A DNA stretch of 64,000 bases from Actinocatenispora thailandica. GTDB taxonomy: Bacteria; Actinomycetota; Actinomycetes; Mycobacteriales; Micromonosporaceae. Position 1 is the stretch's first letter. Every line of letters starts with the position of its first letter. The notes under the pieces were generated by a model. That model had not been told where the DNA came from, searched no databases, and was given only the letters and a program-made list of their open reading frames with translations. A program made the position numbers and the translations under genes. Of the stretch, positions 36,179 to 45,272 are shown one piece after another. The stretch is taken from positions 124,001 through 188,000 of the forward strand of contig NZ_AP023355.1 in assembly GCF_016865425.1 (NCBI RefSeq). The letters run 5' to 3'.

Positions 36179-36712
36179 TCAGTTCTCCGGAATGGTGAGG
36201 GCGCAGACCTTCCACCCGCCCTGGTCCCGCATCGCGAAGCTCCACCTCTGCTCGGGGTTGTTCGTCGACGAGCCCGACGCCGTCGTCTTCGCCCGGACCT
36301 GCGCGGCCACCAAAGCCCGGCCCCGGCGCTGCCACACCTTCCGCACCGACCACTCGTAGGTGAGGAACGTCCCCGGATTCTTCTTCTCGAACGTCTTGAT
36401 CCGTCGGACGACGCCGTGGACCTTGCTCCGGACCGAAGCGTCGCCGCAGAGGTATTTGTCGGTCGCGGACGCATCGTGCTCGTTCAGCGCTGCGTCCAAC
36501 AGCCCGTCCACTGCCTGTGTTGGGCTCACCTGATGGCCGGCCTGGTACGCGCTCCGGCCGATGTAGATGACGATGGTGGCGGCGAGGACGGCGATCAGGC
36601 ACCCGAAGCCGGCGAGCAGGAAGAGCAGCAGCGACACCGGCGTACGGCGGAGTGGTGGCTTGAGCCGGCGCGGGGTCGACGGGGGCGCGCTGGTGGTGGG
36701 GGGTTGGGTCAT
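36179..36712 (-). CDS. Single-pass membrane protein with an NTF2-like extracytoplasmic domain
   Basis: 177 residues from the ATG at 36712. A Pro/Thr/Arg-rich cytoplasmic N-terminus is followed by one helix (residues ~27-52) and an extracytoplasmic domain ending GGWKVCALTIPEN. Two cysteines (YLCGD and WKVC) could pair, as in the related protein at 2202-3056. GGAG lies 5 bases before the ATG. The upstream gene ends 2 bases before the start, so the two are coupled. Confidence 0.75.
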   Translation of the reverse strand: MTQPPTTSAPPSTPRRLKPPLRRTPVSLLLFLLAGFGCLIAVLAATIVIYIGRSAYQAGHQVSPTQAVDGLLDAALNEHDASATDKYLCGDASVRSKVHGVVRRIKTFEKKNPGTFLTYEWSVRKVWQRRGRALVAAQVRAKTTASGSSTNNPEQRWSFAMRDQGGWKVCALTIPEN

Positions 36713-36714
36713 GC

Positions 36715-37302
36715 TCACTCCGCCCAGGCGAGGTAGACGGGCACCTCGGTGCAGTCGGCCGGGCGCCCGGCGAACGCCCAGCGGTACCAGTCGGATTCGG
36801 CGCAGACCGACAGGCAGATCGTCCCGTCGTCGTTCTCGTACGGCTCGGAGACGGCACGCACGTCGCGGCGGGCCGTCTCGGGGGAGACGACGACGAGGCG
36901 GCGTCCGGTCAGCGCCGGCACGTCCCGGGCCGGTACCGGGATGCGCAGCGGCGGCGCGTCCAGGCTGACCAGCCGGGACAGCAGGTTGGCCGGCGGGTCG
37001 GCGGTGCCGGCGCCGGTGTCGGGCTGCTCGACCCAGACCCGCTCCACCGGTACCAGCGGTGCGAACACGTCGGTGTCGTCCAGCTCGGCGCGGTACCAGT
37101 CGTGTTCGGCGAGCACCGGAACGAACCGGCGGCCGTCCCGCTCGACCGGGTCGTCGGCGCGCAGGTCGTACCGCCAGCCGCGGCCGGGTGTGCCGGTGAC
37201 GACCCGCTGCCCGCGCAGCGCCCCACGCTGCGCCGCGGGCACGGTGCGGACCGGCCCCGGCGCGGTCGGGAACCACAGGTCGGAGTCGGCCGGGCCGGTC
37301 AT
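36715..37302 (-). CDS. Protein with two internal AExDWYR repeats, unknown function
   Basis: 195 residues without signal or membrane segment. Two similar halves each contain a ...RRLVV/QRVVTG start, a PYENDD/DPVERD segment and a (V)AE-x-DWYR-x-x-F/L strand (AEHDWYRAEL near residue 70, AESDWYRWAF near 175). This indicates an internal duplication of an ~100-residue unit. It heads the 37302-34570 minus-strand group. I do not recognise the family. Confidence 0.65.
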   Translation of the reverse strand: MTGPADSDLWFPTAPGPVRTVPAAQRGALRGQRVVTGTPGRGWRYDLRADDPVERDGRRFVPVLAEHDWYRAELDDTDVFAPLVPVERVWVEQPDTGAGTADPPANLLSRLVSLDAPPLRIPVPARDVPALTGRRLVVVSPETARRDVRAVSEPYENDDGTICLSVCAESDWYRWAFAGRPADCTEVPVYLAWAE

Positions 37303-37467
37303 CGCGCCGGCACGGTCCGGTCGGTACTGGTCACCCCGCGATCCTAGGCGGTTTCCCGGTGCCTTCGGCGGTACGAGTCCGAGTGTCCGTGCCGGAGGCC
37401 GCGGCGCGTGACCATGCCGGGCGCGGCGGTGCGTGCCCGTGCCGGGCGCGGCGAGCAGCCGGAACGG

Positions 37468-38202
37468 TCAGCGGTGCCGCATCCAGAGGTTGGGTTCCTG
37501 GTAGCGGCCGTGGTCGGCGTCCCGGTCGATGTGCACCGTGGCGAGCGCCTGGGGGACCACGTAGTCGCCGGACTGCGGGAACGCCAGTTCGGTCCAGGAC
37601 TCCCACTCGGCCACGGTGCCCTCGATGATCATCGAGCGCAGCGCCGGGACGAGTACCGTCGCGCCGAGTCGCTGGTGGGTGCGGATCCACGGATCGAGGT
37701 GCAGCCCGTCGTCGCGCCGCCAGGTGGCGAAGTCGGCCATCGACTGCAGCGGGTAGCGGGTCTTGAGCGTCGGCCGGACCGGGCAGATCACCGCGGTCAG
37801 CCCGGCTTCGGTGGCGCGCTCGCGCAGCGCGGTGAGCACCCGGCCGGCGAGACCGCCGCCCTGCCGGCCGGCGGCGACCGCGGCGGCCATGATGCTCAGC
37901 GTGTTCGGTGCGACGCCGCGCTCGTGGTCCTCGACGGAGCGCACCAGGCTCCCGTCGTAACCGTCCGGCAGGTCGGCGACGGTGCCGTCCCAGCGCAGCG
38001 GTACGCCCCAGGCGCCGGCGACGACGGCGCCGTCGTCCAGCAGCCGCAGGTCGAACCGGGGGAAGTACGTCTCCACCCGGCCGACGTACGCGCGGGAGGT
38101 CGGGTCGTGGAAGATGAACTCCGGCCACACCTCGCGCAGCGCCTCGGCGGTCTGGTCGTCGAGTTCCGGGGTATCGGCGCTGGTGACCACCTCGAAGACC
38201 AT
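37468..38202 (-). CDS. GNAT-fold protein (N-acetyltransferase-like)
   Basis: 244 residues. The centre has an acetyl-CoA-loop-like stretch VAAGRQGGGLAGRVLTALRERATEAGL near residues 105-131, followed by a CPVRPTLKTRYP segment. The remainder is rich in Trp and acidic residues and resembles GNAT proteins that act on small molecules in actinobacteria. The substrate is unknown. Divergent from another GNAT gene with a 76-base gap. Confidence 0.7.
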   Translation of the reverse strand: MVFEVVTSADTPELDDQTAEALREVWPEFIFHDPTSRAYVGRVETYFPRFDLRLLDDGAVVAGAWGVPLRWDGTVADLPDGYDGSLVRSVEDHERGVAPNTLSIMAAAVAAGRQGGGLAGRVLTALRERATEAGLTAVICPVRPTLKTRYPLQSMADFATWRRDDGLHLDPWIRTHQRLGATVLVPALRSMIIEGTVAEWESWTELAFPQSGDYVVPQALATVHIDRDADHGRYQEPNLWMRHR

Positions 38203-38278
38203 GCCCGCAGAGTACGGAGCGGGCGCCGCACCGACAACGCAGTTCCGGCGGTGCCGTCCGATGGCGGATCATGGGCGC

Positions 38279-38806
38279 ATGCCCAGCACCCGACTCGTCG
38301 GTACCGACGATGCCGCCGCCCTCGCCGACCTGGTCGTCCGCAACCGGGACTTCCTCGCCCCGTGGATGCCGCTGCGCGCCCCGGAGTTCTTCACCGAGGC
38401 CGGCCAGCGCGCGATGATCGAGGACGAGCTGGACCGGTACGCACGGGGCGCTACCCTGCCGCGACTGATCGTCGACGACGACGGTGCCGTCATCGGTCGC
38501 AGCTACCTCAACGGCATCGTGTACGGGGCGTTCCGGTCGTGCAGCGTGGCCTACTGGGTGGACGCCGGGCAGAACGGCCGTGGCGTCGCGACGGCCGCGC
38601 TGCGCGAGATGATCCGGGTGGCGTTCGACGAGCTGGCCCTGCACCGGGTGCAGGCCGAGACGCTGCTGGCGAACGCCGGTTCGCAGCGGGTGCTGGCGCA
38701 CTGCGGCTTCGTCCGGATCGGCACCGCGCCGGACTACCTCAAGATCGCCGGCCGGTGGCAGGACCACGTCCTGTGGCAGCTGATCGACCCGGCCGCCACC
38801 GACTGA
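38279..38806 (+). CDS. RimJ/RimL-type GNAT N-acetyltransferase
   Basis: 175 residues from the ATG at 38279; an in-frame ATG at 38261 adds six residues. The fold is complete: NRDFLAPWMPLR near 22, SVAYWVDAGQNGRGVATAAL (acetyl-CoA loop) near 90-108, and HRVQAETLLANAGSQRVLAHCGF near 125. This subgroup acetylates ribosomal-protein N-termini or small amines; the precise acceptor is unknown. Confidence 0.88.
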   Translation: MPSTRLVGTDDAAALADLVVRNRDFLAPWMPLRAPEFFTEAGQRAMIEDELDRYARGATLPRLIVDDDGAVIGRSYLNGIVYGAFRSCSVAYWVDAGQNGRGVATAALREMIRVAFDELALHRVQAETLLANAGSQRVLAHCGFVRIGTAPDYLKIAGRWQDHVLWQLIDPAATD

Positions 38807-38887
38807 GCGGCCAGCGGCGGGCCTCCGGTCGAGCGGGCGGGCGAATCCCCGGCGCCACCGAGGGTGCGGTCCCGCTCGACCCGTGAC

Positions 38888-40057
38888 TCAGGACTTCCCC
38901 AGCGGAGCACCCTTGTCCTGCATGAACGGCACCGGGTCGATCGCGCCGTTGGACGACATGTCGTTGTGCAGGTGTACCTCGAAGTGCAGGTGCGGCCCGT
39001 CCGCGTTGCCGCTCATCCCGACGTGGCCGAGCACGGTGCCCGCCGACACCGTCTGCCCGACGTGCACCAACGGCCGGGACACCATGTGGCAGTACCGGGT
39101 GTTCACCCCGTCGGCGTGCCTGATCTCGACGTACCAGCCGCAGCCCGGCGTGCCGGCGCTGCCGTCCTGGTCGCAGTTGCCGGTGCTCGGCTCGCACTCC
39201 GCGGTGATCACCAGGCCGCCGGCGGCCGCCCGGATGTCGCTGCCACGCGGTGCGGCGAGGTCGACGCCGTAGTGGAAGAAGCCGCCGCGCGGACCGAACC
39301 CCGAGCTGATCGGCGCCCTGACCGGCTGCACCCAGCCGGACGCGGCGATCTGCCCGTTCGCCGCGCAGGTACCGGGGGACTGGCTGCCGGACGCGTCCGC
39401 CGCGGTCCGGGCCGCGCCGCCGGTCAGCGCGTTCACCAGGTTCGTCGCGTCGCCCTCCCACTTCGCGTACGCGTCCGGGTAGGCGCTGCCCTGCACCGCC
39501 TGCGCGGCCACGGTCAGCGAGTCCTGCTGCCAGCCGCTGGTCGACAGCAGCTTGCGGTAGAACTTCTTCGCCGAGGTGGCCGGGTCCATCAGCTCCTTGA
39601 CGGTCCCCCAACCGCCGGCGCCCTCCGGCGGCTTCGGCCGCTGCTGGAACAGCCCAACCGAGTCGTGGTCGTGCCCGACCGCGTCGTGCGGCAGGGCCAT
39701 GCTGTGCGCCTTGACCAGCGGGTACAGCGGGTTGTCGTTCGCGTAGACCTTCAGCCCCGACTCCTGCAGCGCGGTCGCCACCGCGATCACCCAGCCGCGC
39801 GGCGGCACCTTCATCGCGACGCCGGCCTTGATGATGTCGTACGCCCGGCTGCGTTGCGCGTCGGTGTAGCCGGACACCGCGGGCAGGTCCCGGTACGCGC
39901 GGAGGTGCTGGCCGCAGCCGGTCAGGTTCACCGCCGGGGTGTCCGGCTGGTTGAACAGGCCGGACAGCGCGACCGCGCCGCCCAGCCCGCAACACAGCAG
40001 GACGCAGGTGGCGGCGATCCCGGCGACCACCCAGGCCCCGCGTCTGCGCCGGCTCAT
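38888..40057 (-). CDS. Bifunctional lytic transglycosylase / M23 peptidase of the T4SS-like operon
   Basis: 389 residues. An N-terminal membrane helix (residues 8-35) anchors two cell-wall domains. Residues ~45-215 resemble a lysozyme-like domain (ATALQESGLKVYAND with the catalytic Glu near 96, and DSVGLFQQRP near 131). Residues ~245-389 form an M23 LytM domain (HYGVDLAAPRGS and HLHFEVHLH zinc motifs). It would open peptidoglycan for the secretion channel, the VirB1 role. It overlaps the preceding gene by 4 bases (ATGA) and is the last gene of the operon. Confidence 0.9.
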   Translation of the reverse strand: MSRRRRGAWVVAGIAATCVLLCCGLGGAVALSGLFNQPDTPAVNLTGCGQHLRAYRDLPAVSGYTDAQRSRAYDIIKAGVAMKVPPRGWVIAVATALQESGLKVYANDNPLYPLVKAHSMALPHDAVGHDHDSVGLFQQRPKPPEGAGGWGTVKELMDPATSAKKFYRKLLSTSGWQQDSLTVAAQAVQGSAYPDAYAKWEGDATNLVNALTGGAARTAADASGSQSPGTCAANGQIAASGWVQPVRAPISSGFGPRGGFFHYGVDLAAPRGSDIRAAAGGLVITAECEPSTGNCDQDGSAGTPGCGWYVEIRHADGVNTRYCHMVSRPLVHVGQTVSAGTVLGHVGMSGNADGPHLHFEVHLHNDMSSNGAIDPVPFMQDKGAPLGKS

Positions 40058-40602
40058 GACGCCGGCGCCCAGTCGATGCCGTCGACCAGCCAGCCGTTGC
40101 CGTCGCCGAGCAGCCGCAGGGTCAGGGTGCCGGAGTCGCACGGCACCGCGACCTGCGCCCAGTGCGCGCCGTGGGCGCCGAGCTTCGCCGCGCCGGTGCG
40201 TCGCTGCGCCGGTACCGTGGCCGGATCCATCGTGCCCAGCTCGCCCGCGAGCTTCTCGGTGGCGTACCTCCGCAGCGCGGCCCGCCAGGCCTTCGCCGCC
40301 CCGTTCGAGTCCAGGTACGCGGTGCTGAACGAGGTGGCGACCGCCACCGGCCCGGCCTTGCCCGCCGGGACCACCGGGCTCGGCGTCGGGCGGGCGCCGG
40401 TCGGTCCGTCGTTCGGCGCGCCGGACTCGGTGGCGCCGGCACCCGCCGGCGCACCGCCGGCCACCGGTGCGCCGCCGTCGTTGCCGGATCCGCCGCCGAC
40501 CACCCCGGCGAGCCGGCCGACCACGACGATCACGATGATGAGCAGCGCGACCAGCCCGGCGAGACCGTACCGGCTGGTGACGAACGCGAGCACCCGGCGC
40601 AT
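40054..40602 (-). CDS. VirB8-like single-pass membrane protein of the T4SS-like operon
   Basis: 182 residues. One helix at residues ~14-34 follows MRRVLAFVTSRYGLAG. A Gly/Ala/Pro-rich linker (~35-85) precedes an extracytoplasmic domain (ATSFSTAYLDSNGAAKAWRAALRRY...) with NTF2-like character. That topology matches TcpC/VirB8-type scaffold proteins of Gram-positive conjugation systems. It is coupled by ATGA to the transglycosylase/M23 gene. Confidence 0.65.
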   Translation of the reverse strand: MRRVLAFVTSRYGLAGLVALLIIVIVVVGRLAGVVGGGSGNDGGAPVAGGAPAGAGATESGAPNDGPTGARPTPSPVVPAGKAGPVAVATSFSTAYLDSNGAAKAWRAALRRYATEKLAGELGTMDPATVPAQRRTGAAKLGAHGAHWAQVAVPCDSGTLTLRLLGDGNGWLVDGIDWAPAS

Positions 40603-40628
40603 CTGGAACTCCCGTCAGGATCTGCTGG

Positions 40629-42689
40629 TCACGGGTTTCTGGACCGGTTGGCGTCGGCGCGCTCGTAGCCGGCGAGTTCCCGGTCCACCGACCCGGTGCT
40701 CTCCGAGATCCGGGCATCGGCGCGACCGACGCTCGCCGCCAGGTCGTCGTAGCTGTCGCTGCCGTCCGCGTACCGGCCGGTCTCCGGCACCCACACCTGG
40801 CTGTCCCGCCGGCCCGCGCCGCGCGGCGCACCCGCCGGTTCCGGGGTACGGGGCGCGTCCGTCGACCGGTCCGGCGCACCACCGGGCGGCGCACCCGCCG
40901 GATCCGGGCTGTTGCTCGGCGCATCGGGTACCGCGCCGGGCGCCGCGGGCTGCTGGCCGTCGCCGTCCGCCTCCGCCGGCTTGCCGCGCTTGCGCTTGCC
41001 CTGCCCCTCGTCGTCCTGGGCCTCGATGTCACCCATCACCGCGGCCCCCGCCGCGCCGATCGCGACACCCTTCAGGTCCGAGAAGAACCGCCGGTGCCAC
41101 GAGCCGATGTGCGCGATCTCGCCGATCGGCGACTTGCCGCCGAGCTGGGTGATCCGCCGGAACGGCCGCAGCAGCAACCAGCCGACCACGCCGCACAGCC
41201 AGACCAGGGTGATCTGCAACCACCCCGGCAACGTCGCCGTGTTCATGATCAGATCCACCGCGAACAGGTAGATCGACGCGCCGGCACCGAAGATGACGAT
41301 GTTGAAGATCGCCGCCACCACGATGTTGATCAGCCGCTTGAACCCGGCACTGGCCGGCCGCAGGATCGCGATCGTGCCGATCACCGGGATCGCCACCACC
41401 GCCCACCGGAAGATCAGGAACCCGAGAATGATCAGCAAGGACGCCGCGATGTCGAAGAAGGCGAACGCCAACGCGCTGATGATCGCGATCAACCCGGCGC
41501 CGACCCGGGCGCTGCCGTCCTTGCCCTGCAGGTAGTCGTACGCGTCCGGGTCCTCGGTCTTGATCTGCTGAGCGATCCGCTGGAAGTTCTCCGCCTTCTG
41601 CTTCAGGATCGTCTGCCGCTGGCTCGGATGCCGCTGGATGTCCTTGGCCTCCTGCCAGCTCAGGGCGGAGGACTCGTACAGCGCCATGCCGTACTTCTCG
41701 GCCGTCGGGCTGGTGGCCGACCCGAGCGTGCCCCGCAGCCAGTTGTTGTACAGCACGGCCTGGGTCGCGGTGTCGCTGGCCCGCACCGCCGGCTCCCGGT
41801 GGTCCTTGCACAGATCCGGGTCGTAGGGGACGCCCGGCGGGCGGTCCCGCTGAGCGTTCGGGCACTGCGCCGGCGACAGGTTCTTCGCCTGCGGGCCGAC
41901 CGCGTCGTGCACGATCCCCAGCGAGGTCAGCAGTGTCTTGTCGGCAAGGTGCGCGGACACCATCGGCCACGCCGCGACCGCGGTGACCACCACCATCACC
42001 AGTACCGCCCACCCGGCGGTGGTCAGCGCGTCGCTCATGTTCGCCTGCCGGGAGCGCCACAGCAGGTAGAGCCCGACGATAGCGATCGTCACGACACCGA
42101 AGACGGTGAACACCTTCTGGTAGATCGCCTTGGTCGCGCTGGTCACCAGCTTGTCCGCCCAGCCCCACATGCTGCCCGGGTCGTACGCCTTCTCCCGGAA
42201 GGCATCCGCGGCGCCCACGATGCCGGTGGCCACCATCATCTCGCCGTTCGCGATGGTGGTCGTGGTGGAGGCGGAGGACGGCAGCACCGAACCGTTGCAG
42301 TCCGGGTGGTAGAGCGGGTAGTCGTAGCCGGAGTAGCCGTAGGACGAGTAGAGCCCGGTCACGCCCGGCTTGACCTTCGGATTCGAGGCGAACCATCCGC
42401 CGAAACCGCTGTCCGGCGCGCTCGGTGTCGGAATGCCCATGCAGTCACTGATGGTGGACGACGCTGCGGGCAGCTTGTTGATGCAGTGCTGCAGTTGACC
42501 GTTCTTCCCCGCCCGAAGCCAATCGGCTGCACTGCACTGGTCCGGTGCGGCGCTGGCGGGTTGGGCGGGCCAGAAGAGTACGGCGGTGGCGGCGACCAGG
42601 ATCGTCAGCACCAGCGAGACGAGGCGCTCCCGGCGGTGTGCCGGCCGGGTGGGATCGAGGCCCGCGCCGCGGGCCAACCGGGCGATCAT
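40629..42689 (-). CDS. VirB6/TrbL-like polytopic membrane protein of the T4SS-like operon
   Basis: 686 residues. A signal-like helix (residues ~25-48, ending PASAAP) is followed by a Cys-containing extracytoplasmic region, then two groups of membrane helices (~190-260 and ~390-500). The C-terminal ~170 residues are a cytoplasmic Pro/Ala/Asp-rich tail ending in short helices. The design matches the channel protein of actinobacterial conjugation-like systems. It lies 3 bases after the VirB4-like ATPase stop. Confidence 0.8.
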   Translation of the reverse strand: MIARLARGAGLDPTRPAHRRERLVSLVLTILVAATAVLFWPAQPASAAPDQCSAADWLRAGKNGQLQHCINKLPAASSTISDCMGIPTPSAPDSGFGGWFASNPKVKPGVTGLYSSYGYSGYDYPLYHPDCNGSVLPSSASTTTTIANGEMMVATGIVGAADAFREKAYDPGSMWGWADKLVTSATKAIYQKVFTVFGVVTIAIVGLYLLWRSRQANMSDALTTAGWAVLVMVVVTAVAAWPMVSAHLADKTLLTSLGIVHDAVGPQAKNLSPAQCPNAQRDRPPGVPYDPDLCKDHREPAVRASDTATQAVLYNNWLRGTLGSATSPTAEKYGMALYESSALSWQEAKDIQRHPSQRQTILKQKAENFQRIAQQIKTEDPDAYDYLQGKDGSARVGAGLIAIISALAFAFFDIAASLLIILGFLIFRWAVVAIPVIGTIAILRPASAGFKRLINIVVAAIFNIVIFGAGASIYLFAVDLIMNTATLPGWLQITLVWLCGVVGWLLLRPFRRITQLGGKSPIGEIAHIGSWHRRFFSDLKGVAIGAAGAAVMGDIEAQDDEGQGKRKRGKPAEADGDGQQPAAPGAVPDAPSNSPDPAGAPPGGAPDRSTDAPRTPEPAGAPRGAGRRDSQVWVPETGRYADGSDSYDDLAASVGRADARISESTGSVDRELAGYERADANRSRNP

Positions 42690-42692
42690 GAC

Positions 42693-45272
42693 TCACGCCT
42701 CCCGACTGGCTGCTGGTACGGAGGTGGCTTCGACCGGTGCCGCCTGGGTCGGCGTGGTGTCGAGGTAGGTGAGCAGTTCGGGCACGTAGCCCAGGTCGAC
42801 CCGCATCCGCTGCACCCGGGCGTCCACGTCGCGCATCACGAACTCCCGGTAGGGCAGCCGCTGGTCGGAGGCGGCGTCCGAGGTGGACAGGGTGCCGAGG
42901 ATCGCCTCGTACCCGACGCCGCGTGGCACCCGGAGCAGCCGCAGCGCCTCGGCCGCGATCTCCGGGTCCTCGGCGATCCGGCCGACGAACACGGTGGAGA
43001 CCAGGTTCTGCACGTCCAGGCCGAGGATGTCCTTCGGGTTCTGCGAGGCGACCAGGCCGGCGATGTTCCACTTCCGGGAGTCGCGGGCGAGCCGGACCAG
43101 GAACGAGCGGCCGGACCGCCAGCCCTCCATGAAGTGCGCCTCGTCCAGGCCGACCATCTTGCGGGCGTTCATGTCGCCGGAGTAGCAGCGGCGGACCGCG
43201 AGCCGGTGCGCGGTGTGCAGCATCGGCAGCGCCAGCTGTTCCTCGGCCGACCAGTACTCGCGTTCGATCTTCAGGTCGGGCAGGCGCAGCCCGGCCATGG
43301 TGATGACGGTGAGCACGTCCCGGTGTTCCGGGTCGGTCAGCGACTCGGGCGGGCGGCCGAAGAACAGCCGGGCCAGCGGCATCTCGGCCGCGTCCATCAG
43401 CAGGTTGGCCAGTTCGGCGCCGTCGTCGTCGGTACCGCGCAGCGCGGCGACCACGTCGTCCAGCGACGACGTCTCCTCGGCCGGTACCTGCCGGGCGGCG
43501 TGCCGCAGCAGCGCCGCGGTGGAGGCCTCCCGGGTCACCTGCGGCGGGATCAGCATCGAGCAGATGTCCTGGACCAGCATCCGGCGTTCGGCGCGGGCGT
43601 TGGACACGCCGATCTCGTACTCCCGGTCGCCGCCCGGCCCGGTCGCGAAGTGCGATCGCATCGGGGTGGGGATCAGGCCGTACGGCGCGAGCGTGCCCTC
43701 CTGGGAGCCGGTCAGGTTGAGCACCCGCGAGTACGGCTTCAGCTCCGGCATGTCGCAGATCCGGGCCAGCGGGCCGGACGGGTCGAGCAGCGTGGTCTGC
43801 ACCCCGCGCCGGGCGGCCAGGTAGCCGAGGCCGCCGACCAGGGTGGACTTGCCGCCGCCGGGTTCGGAGACGAAGACGGCGAGGCCGGAGCGTTCCCGTA
43901 CCTCCATCGGGAAGTGCAGGTCGAGGAAGACCGGCCGGCGGGAGGTGCCGGCGGTCCGGCCGATCAGGTCGCCGCGCCGGTCGCCGACGTTCGACGCGCC
44001 CTGCGGTAGCGCCGCGGCGAACAGCTTGACCGGCATCCGCCGCACGTACCCGGTGTTCGCGATCGGCTCGCCCGGGATGAACTCGCGGGCCAGCCAGTCC
44101 TGGTTCTTCGGGTGCTGCAACGAGATCCGCATGTCCCGGGAGTACATCTTGGTCAGCGCGCGGGCGCGCTCCAGGCACTCCTCCCGGGTGCTGCCGCCGA
44201 TCGCGATCCGGTGCCAGCCGTGCACCCGGGACGCGTCCAGCGGCAGCCCGGTGGTCATGTCGTCGCCGACGACCAGTGCCCGGCGGGCGAGCCGTTCCAG
44301 TTCCGGCGGTACGTCCATGCCGTGCTCGACGTAGTCGCTCTGCTGGGAGCGGATCATCCGCAGCCGGTGTTCCAGGTTGCGGAACGTGTCGCCGGGGCCG
44401 AGCACGTCCACGTGCGAGGAGATCTCCATCGGCCACGGCAGCCGCTCGTGGAAGTGCATCCACGGCTCGTGCCGTTCCGGGATCTCCAGCGGTTCCATCC
44501 GGCCGACGGTCAGCACGCAGGCGTGCCGCTCCTCGCCGGTCAGCCGGTTCACCAGCTTCACCGTGGACCCGTACGGGGTGCGGTACCGCTCGATCTGCTC
44601 GGTCAGCGCCAGCAGGTCGGACCGTTCCCACTCCGACTGCCGTACCGACGAGAGCAGCTGCGGCGGGTCCATGCACAGCGCCACGCTGCGGTAGATCAGC
44701 CACTCCAGCTCGGTCGGCGTCACCCGCCGGCCGCGCATCCCGAACGCGCCGAGCACCTCGTCGAACTGGCCGACCATCCGCGCCACCCGCTTGCGCTCGG
44801 CGGTGCCGGTTCCCTTGCCGCGCAACGCACCCAGCCGCTCGGCCAGGTTGTCCTTGAAGGTCCGCCGGGCGAAGGTGATGCCCAGGTAGGTCTGGCCCTC
44901 GGCGTGGTTGACCTGGAACAGGTGCCGCTGCGCGTTGACCAGGTGGTCCGACCAGGTCGGCGCGCCGGGCGGGGTGGGCAGCGGGTGCGGGGTGTTCGCG
45001 TTGATCGTCTGCGCCCACGCGTCGGCCGGGAACGGCTTCGTGGTGCGCCGCAGGTGCAAGCGGAACCCGGCGAGCCCCGCGTACTGCTCGGCGATCGCGA
45101 CGATCATCGCCTCGCGCTCGGTGTCCGGCCGGAACGCCCACCGCATCTCGGGCAGCCAGTACCAGGCGGTGACGCTGGTCGGGGTGAACGTCAGGTGCCC
45201 GGCGATCTCGGTGATCGCCAGCTCCACCGGCGCCGGCCGGTCCTTGTGCTTCGGGGTGCGGTTGCGGGCCAC
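42693..45272 (-). CDS. VirB4-like ATPase of the T4SS-like operon (C-terminal part of a frameshifted gene)
   Basis: 859 residues counted from the GTG at 45272, with an N-terminal VirB4 domain and a C-terminal RecA-like motor. Walker A is SEPGGGKSTL near residue 470 and Walker B VGLDEAHF near 700. It powers substrate export or pilus assembly. The GTG is not convincing as a start: it has no ribosome site, and the same frame reads good Pro/Ala-rich protein upstream to about 45570 (for example SRPAAPGKPAKQRKPAQRKQ). There it meets the frame of the Pro-rich segment. The true protein is probably ~1200 residues with a one-base frameshift, real or artefactual. Confidence 0.88.
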   Translation of the reverse strand: MARNRTPKHKDRPAPVELAITEIAGHLTFTPTSVTAWYWLPEMRWAFRPDTEREAMIVAIAEQYAGLAGFRLHLRRTTKPFPADAWAQTINANTPHPLPTPPGAPTWSDHLVNAQRHLFQVNHAEGQTYLGITFARRTFKDNLAERLGALRGKGTGTAERKRVARMVGQFDEVLGAFGMRGRRVTPTELEWLIYRSVALCMDPPQLLSSVRQSEWERSDLLALTEQIERYRTPYGSTVKLVNRLTGEERHACVLTVGRMEPLEIPERHEPWMHFHERLPWPMEISSHVDVLGPGDTFRNLEHRLRMIRSQQSDYVEHGMDVPPELERLARRALVVGDDMTTGLPLDASRVHGWHRIAIGGSTREECLERARALTKMYSRDMRISLQHPKNQDWLAREFIPGEPIANTGYVRRMPVKLFAAALPQGASNVGDRRGDLIGRTAGTSRRPVFLDLHFPMEVRERSGLAVFVSEPGGGKSTLVGGLGYLAARRGVQTTLLDPSGPLARICDMPELKPYSRVLNLTGSQEGTLAPYGLIPTPMRSHFATGPGGDREYEIGVSNARAERRMLVQDICSMLIPPQVTREASTAALLRHAARQVPAEETSSLDDVVAALRGTDDDGAELANLLMDAAEMPLARLFFGRPPESLTDPEHRDVLTVITMAGLRLPDLKIEREYWSAEEQLALPMLHTAHRLAVRRCYSGDMNARKMVGLDEAHFMEGWRSGRSFLVRLARDSRKWNIAGLVASQNPKDILGLDVQNLVSTVFVGRIAEDPEIAAEALRLLRVPRGVGYEAILGTLSTSDAASDQRLPYREFVMRDVDARVQRMRVDLGYVPELLTYLDTTPTQAAPVEATSVPAASREA

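Noticed and set aside
45270-45272. GTG 45272 as the true start of the VirB4-like ATPase
   Set aside because: There is no ribosome site, and convincing coding sequence continues upstream in the same frame for about 100 codons.
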